Below are positions 11,403 through 23,800 of a stretch of 64,000 bases of DNA, piece by piece (position 1 is the first letter of the stretch; every line of letters starts with the position of its first letter). Below the pieces are notes generated by a model. That model was not told where the DNA came from. It did no database searches and saw only the letters and a list, made by a program, of their open reading frames with translations. The stretch comes from Rhinopomastus cyanomelas (lineage: Eukaryota > Chordata > Aves > Bucerotiformes > Rhinopomastidae), in contig VXBP01000239.1 of assembly GCA_013400115.1 (NCBI GenBank), forward strand, positions 124,001 to 188,000, read 5' to 3'. The translations under genes were made by a program, and so were the position numbers.

Positions 11403-12328
11403 ACTAGAAAAGAAGCATTGGATGGAAGATGCAGGCTGGGAGGGTTTATGCAGCAGCTCAGCGTTGCGCTAACGCTAAAACTGAGCAGCTGCTAAACGTC
11501 AAGGTTGTAAAACCAGGACCTCTTCTTTGCCTTCACACCCAGTTTGGACACTGGCTCCTCACGTTCTGTGAAGAGCAGCAGGTGCTAAGTTGCTTGAAAA
11601 GATGGACACAGCTCTTTGACCCTCTTCAGTCATTTAAAATAATTAGACCCAACTCCCTCAGAGGAGCGCTGCCGTGGAGAGTGCTCTCCCAGCGCCGCGT
11701 AGACGCTGAGTGTTTGCTTTATGGCTGGAAACAATTCCAACCCCACGGCAATTAACTGCTACTGCATTGCTTAAAGAGAAAGAGAAAAGAATTGCAAGAC
11801 AGGAGTTCAGGCAGTTGACCTTCCGTATTCGGAATGGAAAACTCTTAAAAATTACTTACAGACCCCACATGACCTCCACAGCTTGTGGCTCAGGCTCGTA
11901 GCTGCAAACAGTCTTCAGTTTATCTCTGGAGACATCTACTGAGGTGGTCAGATCGCCCAGTGAGATTTTGCTGAACCTCCTCCAACAAGCAGCACACACA
12001 GGGATGAATCACTCTGCGTGGTACCGCGGTGGTGCAGACCCCACCTTGAGCTGCACTGCTGTGGATGCCAACACCAGCCAACCTTGTGCTCTTGCTTTCG
12101 TTACCAGTGCAGTGCACTAGGTCGATGTGGAGCTTTCAGATCTCGCATACCAGAGCAGTGAGTTAAGCTGTACCCTCTTGTTCTGGGTACTGGTGCAATG
12201 AGTTGGGACCATTAAGCAGCTCCCTCACTGTGCTTGAAGCTCCTGTTGCCTGGGAAACACACCCAAAAATTCCTCCTGCCTGGACCACAGCTCTCTCTGA
12301 AGGTGCCAAGATAGCCCGATAGGAGTGA
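11403..12328. other. Intergenic, no gene recognised
   Basis: About 0.9 kb of unique sequence. A 108-codon plus frame at 11429-11755 resembles no known family. Confidence 0.5.
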
Positions 12329-12712
12329 TCACAGAATCGCAGAACATCAGGGATTGGAAGGGACCTCCAAACATCATCTAGTCCAATCCCCCTGACACAG
12401 CAGGATCACCTAGACCAAGTTGCACAGGAACACATCTAGGTGGGTTTTAAATGTCTCCAGAGAAGGAGACTCCACAACTCCCCTGGGCAGCCTGTTCCAA
12501 TGCTCTGTCACCCTCACTGGGAAGAAGTTCCTTCTGATATTTATGTGGAACTTCTTAAGTTCCAGCTGTCACCCATTGCCCCTTGTCCTATCACTAGATG
12601 ACATTGAGAAGTGCCTGGCTCCATCCTCCTGACACCACCCTTCACATATTTATAGATATTAACAAGGTGACCCCTCAGTCTCCTCCAAGCTCAAGAGACC
12701 CAGCTCAAACAC
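12329..12712 (-). mobile_element. CR1 LINE 3' segment
   Basis: Antisense young-type CR1 from the tail (ATCACAGAATCGCAGAACAT) to the end of ORF2 (CTCCTCCAAGCTCAAGAGAC). 5'-truncated. Confidence 0.93.
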
Positions 12713-13669
12713 CCTTCCATTACAGGTAGAGGATGACATACCTCCACTAACTTCAAAATTAACCAGGTCTAATTGAACTACCATTAGAAGCTGACAGGTC
12801 TTTTTGAAGGCACAGCCTTCAAAAACCACCCATCTTTGGATGGGTGGTTAAGTAATTTTCCTTTATTAATCCAATCTGATGATAATTAGAAGTCACAAAA
12901 GTTTGGCTTCCCTCCTACAAGCTCCATTAGTCCAGCTGGAAAGGAAATTTGAGATCTCAGCTTCGGGTCACTCTAAATATCAGAACATGATTCACTTCTA
13001 AAAGGGGAGGTAGACAAAGGCGTCTTATCCTTGGAGTTAATAATGAAGTAATTACCAGGGTTGCACAAAACGTCATTCTGGAACTTTGAGGCCCCTGTAA
13101 GAAACCACTCAAGTCAACAGGGAAAAACAGCACCTGACCAACCCTATTGAGTATAACAAGAGGGTTATCATAAAAATTACCTGCTTATGAGCCCGAAATC
13201 ATGAGTTCTGAAAGCACCTCAAAGCCTTTCGGCCACAACACTTACAATGATAGGTGTGCGTGTGGCGTTCGTCGAAACCGTGCTCCTGGGTCTATAATGG
13301 CATTTACAGAGCAGAACCTTTTTCTTCCTTGCCCAACTTTCTGCCATCAGAACTTTGCTCTGCAATGAGCAGACACAGCTGCGTAACTTCCAGCAAGTCA
13401 AGTCCGCAGATGCTTCAGCCAAGGAGAATTGTCCACTGGTGTTTGGCATCAATTAGACAGAGCAGGGAGGAGGAGGAGAGGATGATGTTGTGGAAATGGA
13501 ATTTTCCTTGAGTTTTGTAACAAAATGAACACAAGAAACCCCATGGGCAGCACCCTCGAGGACCCAGGAATACTTAGCAGAGACAAGGGAATCCCTGCTT
13601 TCACTTGAGCTTAGGTGCACTCAACAGAAGTTCAGCGCATCGGTGAAACAACTGCCACAGGCAGGTCTG
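12713..13669. other. Intergenic, no gene recognised
   Basis: About 1 kb of unique sequence apart from the hairpins at 12801-12849. Confidence 0.5.
12801..12849. other. Two abutting perfect stem-loops
   Basis: 12801-12825 has 10-bp arms (TTTTTGAAGG/CCTTCAAAAA) with a 5-base loop. 12824-12849 has 11-bp arms (AACCACCCATC/GATGGGTGGTT) with a 4-base loop. The arms are perfect. Function unknown. Confidence 0.85.
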
Positions 13670-14030
13670 GGCCTCTTGCTACAAGAAGGACATTGAGGTG
13701 CTGCAGCAGGTCCAGAGAAGGACAACAAGGCTGGGGAAGGGTCTGGAGCACAAGTGTTATGAGAAGCAGCTGAGGGGAACCACTTATTCAACATGGAGAA
13801 GAGATGACTGAAGGGAGAACTGCTCACTTTCTGCAGCTATCTGAAAGGAGGCTGAAGAACAGGTCAGTTAGCAGCTAGTGATAGGACTACAGCAAATGGC
13901 CTCACATTGTGCCAGGAGAGGTTTATGTGGGATAATAGGAAGAATTTCTTCACTGAAAGGGTCACTGGACATTGCAACAGGCTGCCCTGGGCAGTGGTGT
14001 AATCACCACCATTGAAGGTACTTAAAGGCC
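13670..14030 (+). mobile_element. Old CR1 3' segment, interrupted
   Basis: Plus older CR1 type (GACATTGAGGTGCTGCAGCA, GGCTGCCCTGGGCAGTGGTG). Its 3' end is missing where a younger CR1 begins. Confidence 0.85.
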
Positions 14031-14212
14031 AGGGTGACAGAGCACTGGAAGGGGCTGCCCAGGGGAGATGTGGAGTCTCCTCCTCTGGAGATGTTGAAAA
14101 CCTGCCTGGATGTGTTCCTGTGCGACTTGGTCTAGGTGATCCTGCTGTGGCAGGGGGATTGGACTAGATGATCTTTCGAGGTCCTTTCCAATCCCTGATG
14201 ACTCTATGATCA
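14031..14212 (+). mobile_element. Young CR1 3' end abutting an old CR1
   Basis: GGTGACAGAGCACTGGAAGG through CTTTCCAATCCCTGATGACT, plus orientation, sitting at the broken end of the older copy. Confidence 0.88.
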
Positions 14213-14352
14213 TTGAGTCCAACCATCTGCCCTACCTTACAAGTTCACCCCTCAACACCTCATCCAAACGATCTTTAAACACCTCCAGGGATGGTGACTC
14301 AACCATCTCCCTGGGAAGCCATTCCAGTGCCTGACCATGTTATCTCAGTCTG
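14205..14352 (-). mobile_element. Old CR1 fragment, inverted
   Basis: TTGAGTCCAACCATCTGCCC followed by CACCTCCAGGGATGGTGACT, the antisense form of an older CR1. It completes a three-piece mosaic. Confidence 0.75.
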
Positions 14353-16899
14353 AAGGAGACAGAAGAACCAAGCACAGCTCACCTTGACAAGGCTGACAAT
14401 AAAATCATCAGAAAACAAATGTAATTTTAAAAAAGAGGAAGAAAGAAACCCCAGAACAAAACACATTCATTTTCAGAGTGTTCAGAACATGTGCAATTTT
14501 ATCTAAAGGCACCACTGTTTTTTCACTGAAGTATTAACTCCATCAGCACAACAAAAGGCAGTCAGTGTTGGCAGAGAAAATCAAATCACTCGGGAGAGGG
14601 GCCCACACATTCCCCGTTGCAGCAGGAAGTCCTCTTGGCACCAAGAAGCCACAAAATGGTGTCCTTGCCCAGCTCCCCAGATCTGACAACCACTCAAAGG
14701 CTGAACTGCAATGACTGCAATTACATTTCCAATTTCAACTGCTGGCCCAGGCAGCTCTGCAGTGCACCTCTCCATTAAAAGCATTTGGATTGTCTCAATA
14801 TTCCCCCAAAGAAAAAATAAGCCGGCAGCAAGCTATGCGGTAGCTTAGCGTCCTCCGAAAAGGAGCACGAGCAACGCTTGTTTAAGTAACTGTGAGACTG
14901 GAACCCCGAGCCACTCGCAGGGCTTTGCAGAGACACAGGACTTAAAGGACCACAGAAAACCACGGTCTTTTCCTCTCACTGAAGTATTAAGCAGCAGAAT
15001 GTGCTCTGCTGGAATGGAACGGTGGGCGTTTGATGGCACATTTTAAACAGCTCTCCTCCTTGTGCATGCAGGGTGATGCCGCCCAAGGGGGAGATCTTTG
15101 TTTTTTTAAAAAAACAAAGAAGTCTGCAATTTGCAAGTCCATTTCAAAGTCATCCTGAGGATGATGTGAAACTCAGGATAGGATTTGTGAGAGAAATCTC
15201 CCTGGAAGACGCGTACGTACCTTGGGGAAGCTTAGGATTCGCTTCCCCACGCTGGAAAGCTGCTCTGTCTTTTGACACTTCAGTGTTGTTTACTGTTTGC
15301 ACCCAGGTCTGGAATTAGAATGGTTCATTACAAAGGTGCATCTCTGCCTAACAACACTTCTCTTCTGCAGCCTCCCAGACATCTAGAAATCCCTTCCTGT
15401 TCCTCTTGAAACCTTTACTGGCAGCGCGGATACTGCAGTTACTTCCACAATAAGCCACTAATCCTGCTGTCAGACATTATGACGGCAACAGGCACTTAGA
15501 CACGTTGAAGGACCTTCCTTCTTGACCCTGGGAAAAACAGGATTGCCCACACCGGTCTGATCAAATCTCAAACAATTGCAAACAGCATCATGATTGAGGC
15601 TGCAGGTCAGCGGCAGCAGGGATTAGGAGGGAATACTCTTCTTAATAGACTTCTGGCTAAGTGCCTGTTCTTCCTGCGTGTCACCTTCCCTGAAGTGCTA
15701 CAGATGGATCTGGGGAGAGGACAAGGGTAAGATAATTTTCCTGAGATTGGATTCTTTTCCTTAGATGCCCAAGTGGATGCTTAAATGAAAATTTATCACT
15801 GAATCTGATGTCAGGAAAGAATCTTTCCCTGTATCAGATGAGGAAGGAGCAGGGATGGCTTCTGTTTCCACATTGTAGTGCACAGCATTGGCTTGATCAC
15901 AGCGATTACAGAGATAAACAACTCGATCATGTAATCACATCCCACTCATCAAAAAGCTTCAGAGCCTCGGTCACAGCACGATCCTTCCCACATTTTCTCC
16001 ATGGCCACAAGACTCGGTACTGCAGAAGTCTGAAATGCTTCAGTCCAACACTGAGGTCTTTAGATTTAACCCAGCACTGCAGCAGAGTGAATGGAAAAGC
16101 AAGCACAGAAGATGACAGCAAATACTCAAGTGACCTCCTTTTGCTGTCAAATTCTAATTAGTTAAATTTGACTTAATTTTTGCCTCAGACGAGTTAGATG
16201 TCCACCCTTACTTGGTCTTCTGTGTTCTTCAGTGTTGGACACCTTGTACTTATCTCACAAGCAAGGAGAGTTGAGAACACTCACTTGCACAGTTCACACT
16301 GCTCAAGGAGAATTGTAAAACCACAAGAAGAAAAGGTCTCGAGCATTTTATGTTGGTACTTACTGCTGGACTGTTTGCAGATCAAAGAAAACAGCGACGG
16401 AAAAGCTCCTACAAGGATTTCCAATCCATTACGCTGGGATGATGCCCTGTACCAGTAAGACACTAGCACAGCTGTGTCTCGCTTCACTCTCCTTGGAGGG
16501 GTTTTTTGTTACTGGCATGAAAGAGACATTTGAATCTGGCAGAAGCTTTAGTTTGTTCTGTCCAGTTAAATGAAGATAAAAGTGTATTTTACACTACAAA
16601 CACATGAAGCAAGGTGCTTTTTTAAACAAAACCAACGACCGTCCTCTAAACACGTGAGAGACACAGAGGAGCCACAATCAGACTGTTATTTTGCACTTTG
16701 ATCAATGCAACTCTCTCATGCCAACAGTCCTCTTTTGACTTGGCACCGGGTGAGATTATCAGAGGGAACTCAGAAAATTGTGATCCCAGTTTATGCTCCC
16801 AGCTCTCACAAACGATAGGTTGAGGGTACAGCAGTGCTAAACAGTAATCTTGCTAATTCTGTAACAATGCAAAAGCACTATATAGACTGCAGCCATATT
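14353..16899. other. Intergenic, no gene recognised
   Basis: About 2.5 kb of unique sequence with a 26-bp perfect AT-rich palindrome at 15095-15120. No exon or known repeat seen. Confidence 0.5.
15095..15120. repeat. Perfect 26-bp palindrome
   Basis: TCTTTG, seven T, seven A, CAAAGA: fully self-complementary without a loop. Probably incidental in AT-rich DNA. Confidence 0.9.
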
Positions 16900-17178
16900 C
16901 ACAGAATCACGGAACATTAGGGATTGGAAGGGACCTCAAAAGATCATCTAGTCCAATCTCCCTGCCACAGCAGGATCACCCAGACCAAGTCGCACAGGAA
17001 CACACCCAGGCAGGTTTTAAATGTCTCCAGAGAAGGGCACTCCACAACATCCCTGAGGCAGCCCATCCTAGTGCTCTGTTACACTCACCGTGAAGAAGTT
17101 CCTTCTCATATTGATGTGGAACCTCCTCTATTCCAGCTTACACCCATTGCCCCTTGTCCTATCACTTGATGACATGGA
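16900..17178 (-). mobile_element. CR1 LINE 3' segment near USP6NL 3' end
   Basis: Antisense young-type CR1 (ACAGAATCACGGAACATTAG to CATTGCCCCTTGTCCTATCA). It lies just past the inferred end of the USP6NL 3'UTR and is sense relative to the gene. Confidence 0.93.
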
Positions 17179-17210
17179 GAATCATAGAATCATAGCATCA
17201 GAGCCTGGAT
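17179..17210 (-). mobile_element. Second short CR1 tail
   Basis: AGAATCATAGAATCATAG is a CR1 3' terminal repeat directly abutting the previous copy, so two insertions are stacked here. Confidence 0.55.
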
Positions 17211-17594
17211 ATTGCTTAGTCTAAAAATAAACACACACATTAATCAGGGCCTACATCAAACATAAACACAAAACTTATGACAGTGCATTTATGAAAAGCA
17301 ATTGTTTGTGCTAAAGTCCAACTGTGGGCCAATCAACTAATGAAGACAAAGCAACATAAGCTTAATTATTATTATTTTAACATGTTAAAAATACAGTCAC
17401 ATCAAAATAGGATACACAGTTATAAAACTGTCGCAGATGGCGTAAGAAAATAGTGTGTATATATTTTATATATAAAAATCTACAGTATTTACTAATGCTG
17501 ATACATGTGTCGCTTGCACAAAGAACTTGTACAGCCTTGTTATGAATGACAGACCATCGTTAAACACAGAGATTATTACACTTAGCCACACTAT

Positions 17595-17602
17595 TATATA
17601 CA
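17595..17602 (-). promoter_or_regulatory. Pumilio response element candidate 1
   Basis: Minus-strand TGTATATA, an exact match to the PUF-family consensus TGTANATA, lies in the 3'UTR. The match is certain, but its function is inferred from its location in the transcript. Confidence 0.35.
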
Positions 17603-17772
17603 AACATGTCTAAGCTGCTGCAGCCAGTTAGAACTAAGGTAAGCCCAAGTCATACTTCTTTTTCTTCACAATTTTAGAGTTTCCATGTAGTGCTTTGCTA
17701 CCGTTACTTCGCCGCGGCCTGCGATGTTTAAAATACAAAATTGCCCAGTTCATTAAAAATTACATCAGACAT

Positions 17773-17780
17773 TATATACA
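17773..17780 (-). promoter_or_regulatory. Pumilio response element candidate 2
   Basis: A second exact TGTATATA on the minus strand, about 180 bases upstream of the first in the same 3'UTR. Pairs of such sites are common in Pumilio targets, but the octamer can also occur by chance in AT-rich DNA. Confidence 0.35.
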
Positions 17781-19459
17781 CAAACAAGGTTTGGAAATAC
17801 ACTAAGTAAATGTTACTTCCACTTGTAAAAATCGTTTTACTTCTGTACCTTAAAACTTATGGAGCCAACCTGCAGCAGTAATAGGCACTAAAGCTCATTC
17901 TTTAAAGGAAAAAAAAATAAACTCCATTTCTATGGTTTTGTTAACAAAAGATAAGAGGACAACCTTCCAAACCACCCAAAACTGGTGTTGATCCCAATGT
18001 GTGGTACTTAAGTATGAGAAAATTCTCCAAGGACCTCCCCTGGTGAGAATCCTTATCTGCCCACACTCCCACTGGTTTCAGTGGGAGGTCAGAGCAGCCA
18101 GCACCCAGCAGCTCGCAGAACTGCATCCCACGTGTGCCACTTAACCTGCTTTTTCATTTTTTCACCCCCATTTCACAGTCAAGGGAAGGAAAACGCAACG
18201 TAGAAAAGGTTGCAAACATTAATTAAAAATACTTATGCTACCGGGAGTCTAAGCTTCCTATTAACAGTCAGGATCATTTTAGTGTAGAACAATCGCGCAG
18301 TCTCTCAGCAGCCCAACAGCACAGCAGCACACACCCAGCACGGGGACCTACCAGCTCTTTCGGGGTGAAAAAAAGGGCAAAACAAAATGGAACTGACACA
18401 CCAAAGCTTAAGTAAGGGACATTCCATACTGGTATGGCTCAGGGAATATCAAGCGTTGACTGAGTCTCAGCCTCCCGTGTGTGCGTCACAAGCGCGTGGA
18501 GTTGCTGGTCGTCCCATGAGACCCGTGAGATTTGGCCCTGCAACCACGTTTGCTTAGTCTGGCAGCAGAGCGCGGCAAAAAGCGCCGGGGGCAGCACCGT
18601 TTCTGCCCCTGGCACTGCTCTGGCTGTGCCCAGGTACTTCTGCATATAGGACAACATTCTGAAGGTAGAGTTGGGTGAGAAGGTGCAAATTCTCCACTTT
18701 CAATGCACCTGAAAAAACCTAAACACTGCCCTGAATTTTAAGCACCATTTCTTAGCCAAATTGAGAGACATTTTTGGCTTTTTGATTTCGCCTGCCTGCT
18801 CCTTCTTGCTGACGAAAACGACAAACAGTAGTCAGAGGAGAGGAGAGTAACTCTCACATAAGATTAAATTAACAATCCCAAAGCATCTCTCCTGCCCAGA
18901 ACAGATACTGGGATGCTGAGGCAGCTGTATAAAAATGACAGCAATTCCCATCCAAAACGAATGGCTTCTCAAATAAATTACAAAGAAAAATTAATATGAA
19001 ATAAAATTACTTCACAAGCTTTGCCCAAAGTTAAATGCATTTACATTTAAACTCTTTAGCTTTTTTTTTTCTATGCTGTAAGTGCACACTCACTCGCGCG
19101 CACATCTATACAGTGCATCAGTGTCAGTCAAAATAAACCTTGTAAATGTGTGTTACAGGTTTTAGGCAGAAGGCTGTAACACAAGTTATTTCAGCGTAAA
19201 GAGCAACAGCGGTATTAACCACACGGTGTATATGATCTTATTGCTCTGTGTGCATCAGATCACGTGCACTAGCTTCAACGCGCGTCTAAGAACTCAGCTG
19301 GCCTTCAGTGAAAGTCTAAAACACTTCTGAAATAGCATTGCCGTATTTTAGGCTTGTGAACTGTCCATGTTTCGTAGAAGAACTGAAGTTGACGACTACT
19401 AACAGAGTAATTTTGAAGTGGCTAGGGTTCTTGCCATGTTATGAAGCACAGACAGCCCC

Positions 19460-20892
19460 TCAGAGAAGCACAGACTCATGCACAGACAATCCGTCGTTTC
19501 TGTTTCGATAGTGTTGGGCTTGAGCTGACGGGCTTGAGTATTGGTATTGCAGGGAGCCATGCTCTTCCAAGGTTGGCGAAGTCCTGTATCTTATTGGGCT
19601 ACCCACAGAAACAGCAGGAACGCCGTGGTCTTGATAAGGTGTTGGATGAAAATGCTGATATTTCTGGAAGTTATCCAAGGGGCCTCTGTTAAGGTCTTGG
19701 CTCCAGGGCTGCCTGTAAGGTTCGTGTCTGCATACGTACGCAGCACCAGGCCACTTCCTCTCTTCTGCTAAATAATCCACCGGAGGGATTATGAATTTGA
19801 CACCTGCAGGGGACCTTGAGTTGCTGGTATAAACATCAACAGGGGCTACTTCTACCTGACCAGGGGCTGGTGAAAGAGAATTTTGGTGACTGGCAGGATG
19901 GGAATTCATTTGTAGTTTATCTGGAGAATAATCTACTGAAATAAAAGAACCATATGGCCTATCAGTAGGGCTGGTTCGATTGCCGTGATAGTGGAGAGAC
20001 ACAGCATTGCCTACGCTGGAAACGTGTTTTGGAGAATTCCCATGGTAAGTAGGTGGATTACTATAACACGGCAGTGGCTGTTTCACATTCAGTACGTGAG
20101 GTGGTCCATCAGACTGTGATGGATATTTTGGAGATCGGGGTTGTGAAGTGAAGGTATAATTATTGGGTATTTTCAATGGAGTTGGTATTTTTTCAGTTTG
20201 CTTTCTTGGACTATTAGAAAACGTCACATGCCTTGGGCTCTGAGGACGAGCTCTCTCAAGCATCTCTTCAACAACATTCTCATTCTCATTCTCAACATCT
20301 GAAACATTGTCATACTGAGATGCATTAGACCCTCGCTTACCTTCATCAACATCCAAAACCCTCATCTTTTGCTTTACATTCAAAGGCTGTGTGTCTCCAG
20401 GACTTGGTGGTGGGCCTGAAACCAAATGGTTCATTGGCCTACCTTTCATGTCTGCAGGAAGTTTCATTGTCTTTTCAATTATTTTTATATCAGATGGTTT
20501 ATTCCACTTAGGTACAAATTCCCTTCTTGTATTTGAAGTAGCATTAGAATTTTGATTAGCAGCTGCATTATTATACTGTCTTGAGTTGTCTTCCTCTGTT
20601 GGTAGAGGCTTTCTTCTGGTATCTACCTCGTTCCTAGGCACAGTACTTTGTATCTCTACTGGTCGGGTCTTCTGCTGTTTTAAGGAAGGTTTCTTTTCAA
20701 GTGAGTTAATTCTTATTCGGTTATTTGGTGAACTTTCTGGTTCTTCTTCTGGGGATGGTCTCCTCTCTGTCCTTGTTGCCTGTATACCAGTGCTGTTCTG
20801 TCCATTTAGCACTGGAGTTGAGTTTAGAACTGCAGGCTGAGGTCCTGATGGAATCTGCCCCAAAGGCTTCTTTGGAAATTCATCTTCTTTAG
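19460..20892 (-). CDS. USP6NL: USP6NL last coding exon, disordered C-terminal tail
   Basis: The exon starts after a TTTTAG acceptor, completes an alanine codon and encodes 476 residues (KEDEFPKKPLGQIPSG to NDGLSVHESVLL), with the stop at 19462-19460. The tail is rich in Ser, Pro, Asn and Gln, has no transmembrane segment, and is predicted by inspection to be disordered. A PPVDY sequence (codons 19786-19772) fits the PxxDY consensus bound by the Eps8 SH3 domain, a known partner of RN-tre. Numerous SP and TP sites (SPRH, NSPRK, RSPKY, TSPTD) could be proline-directed phosphorylation sites. An open frame starting at 20863 is not a real start because the frame runs into the acceptor. Confidence 0.96.
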
Positions 20893-23800
20893 CTAAAACA
20901 AGAACAGCAACAACACAAATTCATCGCTGTACAGAAGTCATCTTTGATCTGTTGGTCATGCAAGCAAAAATAGCTACAAACTCTACTACCTGAGTGTCTC
21001 TCTGGGTCACTGCTCTGCTAAACACCTCAAAAGCTTCTTCTGCTCACTAACATCAACTATTCTGTTTAGGCTCTCTAGCCTTCCTTTCTACAGCTGATGC
21101 AACCTTGCCAAGCTTTTGCTCATTCATGACACTGCTAGAAAAAATAATTCTCTTAGCTGACAGTATGGTTACAGCACCTACTCTTTACATAACCCTCCTG
21201 ACATTGTCCCTACGACATCAAGTAAACTACTTTCTCTACTTGAAAAGGTCTCCCATTCACCCATCTTTCCACGTTCGCCTCTAGGAGGTTACACTATCAA
21301 CTCCTCGCTCACGCGCACAACCTTTCCAGCAGACATCTTTGAAGCTTCTCTCACTTTTTTTTTGGGTGGAGTTCCTCACTAACATCTATACCACCAACCC
21401 CTTATTCCCCCTAAACCCTTGCTTAGGAATTTCATCCTCAGTATTCAAAAGCTTTTTTACCAGTTACAGAACAATTAAAGCAGCTAATGCGACACTGGCT
21501 ACGTCACTATTTCAATGACTCAATTGCAATTGGAGTTCAATGGATGAGTTTTGCCAAACACAAGGACATCATTTACAGAAATAGAAAATGAATGGGAAGT
21601 TCTCCCAGACTGGAGCTCAACACATCGCAACAGCCAGCGGTAAACATCAGTTATTTGGGGACCAAACAATTCACATTGCCACTAGAGAAAGAATAAAGCA
21701 GTGTTCCATTGCTCGATGCTGCTCGTAAAACAGTTTCTATCAAATTTTCCACTGCAGTCTTTCTCCACAGTCAACACCCTTCTTAGTCTCAGCCAAAGTC
21801 TTTTACAGCATCTACTTGCATATAACTTAATTGCATAATACACTGCCTTCCCATTGTTGGCACAAAAGGTCACATACTCCTCATTAAACGCATTCATCTT
21901 AATTCCATTTATTTCATGTCTGGTAGTTTCCAAAAAACAAAAATATTTTTTAAAGTCAGCAAACCCAAACGAATTCTACTCACTCTGTATCTTATTTATT
22001 AGGCAAAGGCTTTGCTGTAAGGAGAGAAGATAAATGTCTACCCTTGCTTAAATGATCTGCAGAATTAAGCCTATAAAATGACTGTCAGTAAAATAGGGAG
22101 AAGCAGGGATTAAACAAAACTAAAACAAGAACTGTAGAATCTTCATCATCTAAGATCATAAAGTTAGCACCTCACACCCTCTAGCTATTTGTAAATGAAA
22201 TTCATTTTATGTGCTTGTATGGGTTCACAGGAGCAAACACACCCCAATGTGTCTATCCCTGACACGAGCGCTGTGGTTTGACTTGAGCTATGTTCATTTT
22301 TACAGTCAACAGCGCAAGTTCAATCCCTGATGACCGGCTCATGATAGAGACACACAGAGGAAAGCCAGCAGCCAAGGTCACTATTATTTATTATAACAGA
22401 ATAACAAACTACCATCATGGATCGGTTGCTACATAAACTAAATGAAAACTTACAGCTTGCGCCAGCTAGGACATGGCAGGAGGGCAGCAGAGAACATGAC
22501 GACGCTGTGCATCACGGTAAGGCAACTAAATATAGAGTGCTTCACAGAAACTGTCTGGTTTAGCCAAACATATCAGCCTTCTCGAGGCTTTCAAAGCTTC
22601 TCTAAAACTGAAAGTCATACAGAAACCCCTTTCTTTTAGAAACCTCTATCTTCAGAAACCTACTCAAGTTGTATGTATGAAGCCTCTCCATTCTTTATTT
22701 TCCCATAGTTGTCCTCTGCTCAATTACAATCACACCATTATTTAGATACAGAAGCATAGGCTGAAGGTACTCACTGTCTACCTTGCTACAACTTGGCTAA
22801 AGAAGCTGGGCTTACACAGAGTCCTTACTGCAACTACTTGTCCCCAAAGGAGGGCTGTAACGTGTTAGATTACCCTAGAGGACTACAGAGCTGGCACACT
22901 AAGCTCCACGATGGGTTACAAGTCAGTGCAGCAGATGGCAAGGTAGGACCTCAGCATCACCTTCTAAGGAGTGGCTCTTGGAATTAAAAGTCTCATCATT
23001 TATTTTCTTTAGCTCTAGGACTCAACTATTGATAAATCAGGCTAAAATCTGAGGCATGTTTTTGTAGACTTTTACTCCCGCTCCATCGGCACACCACGGA
23101 AACAATAAGAAAGACAGCAGAAGAATGAGCTGCAGGGATGCTCTAAACAGATTTAGCAGCTCTGTCTGCTGCACCAACCTCTTCAAAATTGTTCTTGTTC
23201 CCTTATGAACAGGAGGTCGCTCTCTGAACTTGCTTCAGTTTGGCAAAAGGCATTTGTACTGTTTAATTCCTCTGGCATTCTCAAATACAGTGTCAGGCAG
23301 AGCTAAAGAGCATCTTTTATAAATAAGACTGATTTCTGCAAATTAAAAAGCTATACTCAAAGAACATACAAAAAACCTGTCATCTACATCACAGAGAACT
23401 AAGCCTACGCACTGCTCATCCATTTATAACCCCCAAGTGATCATATGGCACATCCTAGAGCAAATGGCTCCTCAATATCTGTAAATTACTTTATTTCTGT
23501 CCTTGCATACAATAAATGCTTTAGAAAAAATTGTTTATTTTCTTCCATGCTTGAAAATAAACAATTCAAGATATATATATATATAGAAAAAAAACCAACA
23601 CAGACAAGTTCCTATTGTAGCTGCCCTCACTGGTAAAAAGATGCTAAAAGCATGGACTGATCCCTCTTCTTACAGCTTCAACTTTAAGAAATGCAAACAG
23701 AGCAATGCAAGATCCTTTAAGAATCCCTGGTTGTACAGTGAAGGTGGGTCTTGTGTAAGGGGGTGTTTCGTGCTTTGGGTTTTTTAAACATCACACATTT

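Larger units (their letters stand above)
17210..19459 (-). other. USP6NL: USP6NL 3' untranslated region (3' end approximate)
   Basis: This AT-rich, largely repeat-free stretch follows the stop codon and is bounded on the distal side by a CR1 copy ending near 17210. Minus-strand GT-rich sequence at 17220-17290 resembles a downstream cleavage element, and AATAAT-type sequence lies near 17370. I found no canonical AATAAA on the minus strand in this interval, so the true end is uncertain and could lie further left. Two TGTATATA sites are present (17602-17595 and 17780-17773). Confidence 0.6.

Noticed and set aside
1..17200. A second protein-coding gene downstream of USP6NL
   Set aside because: No exon resembling a known vertebrate protein was seen. 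In human the next gene on this side (CELF2) lies far away, which fits an empty flank.
19441..20840. Several plus-strand open frames over the last USP6NL exon
   Set aside because: They are antisense shadows of the real 476-codon coding exon, which matches a known protein.
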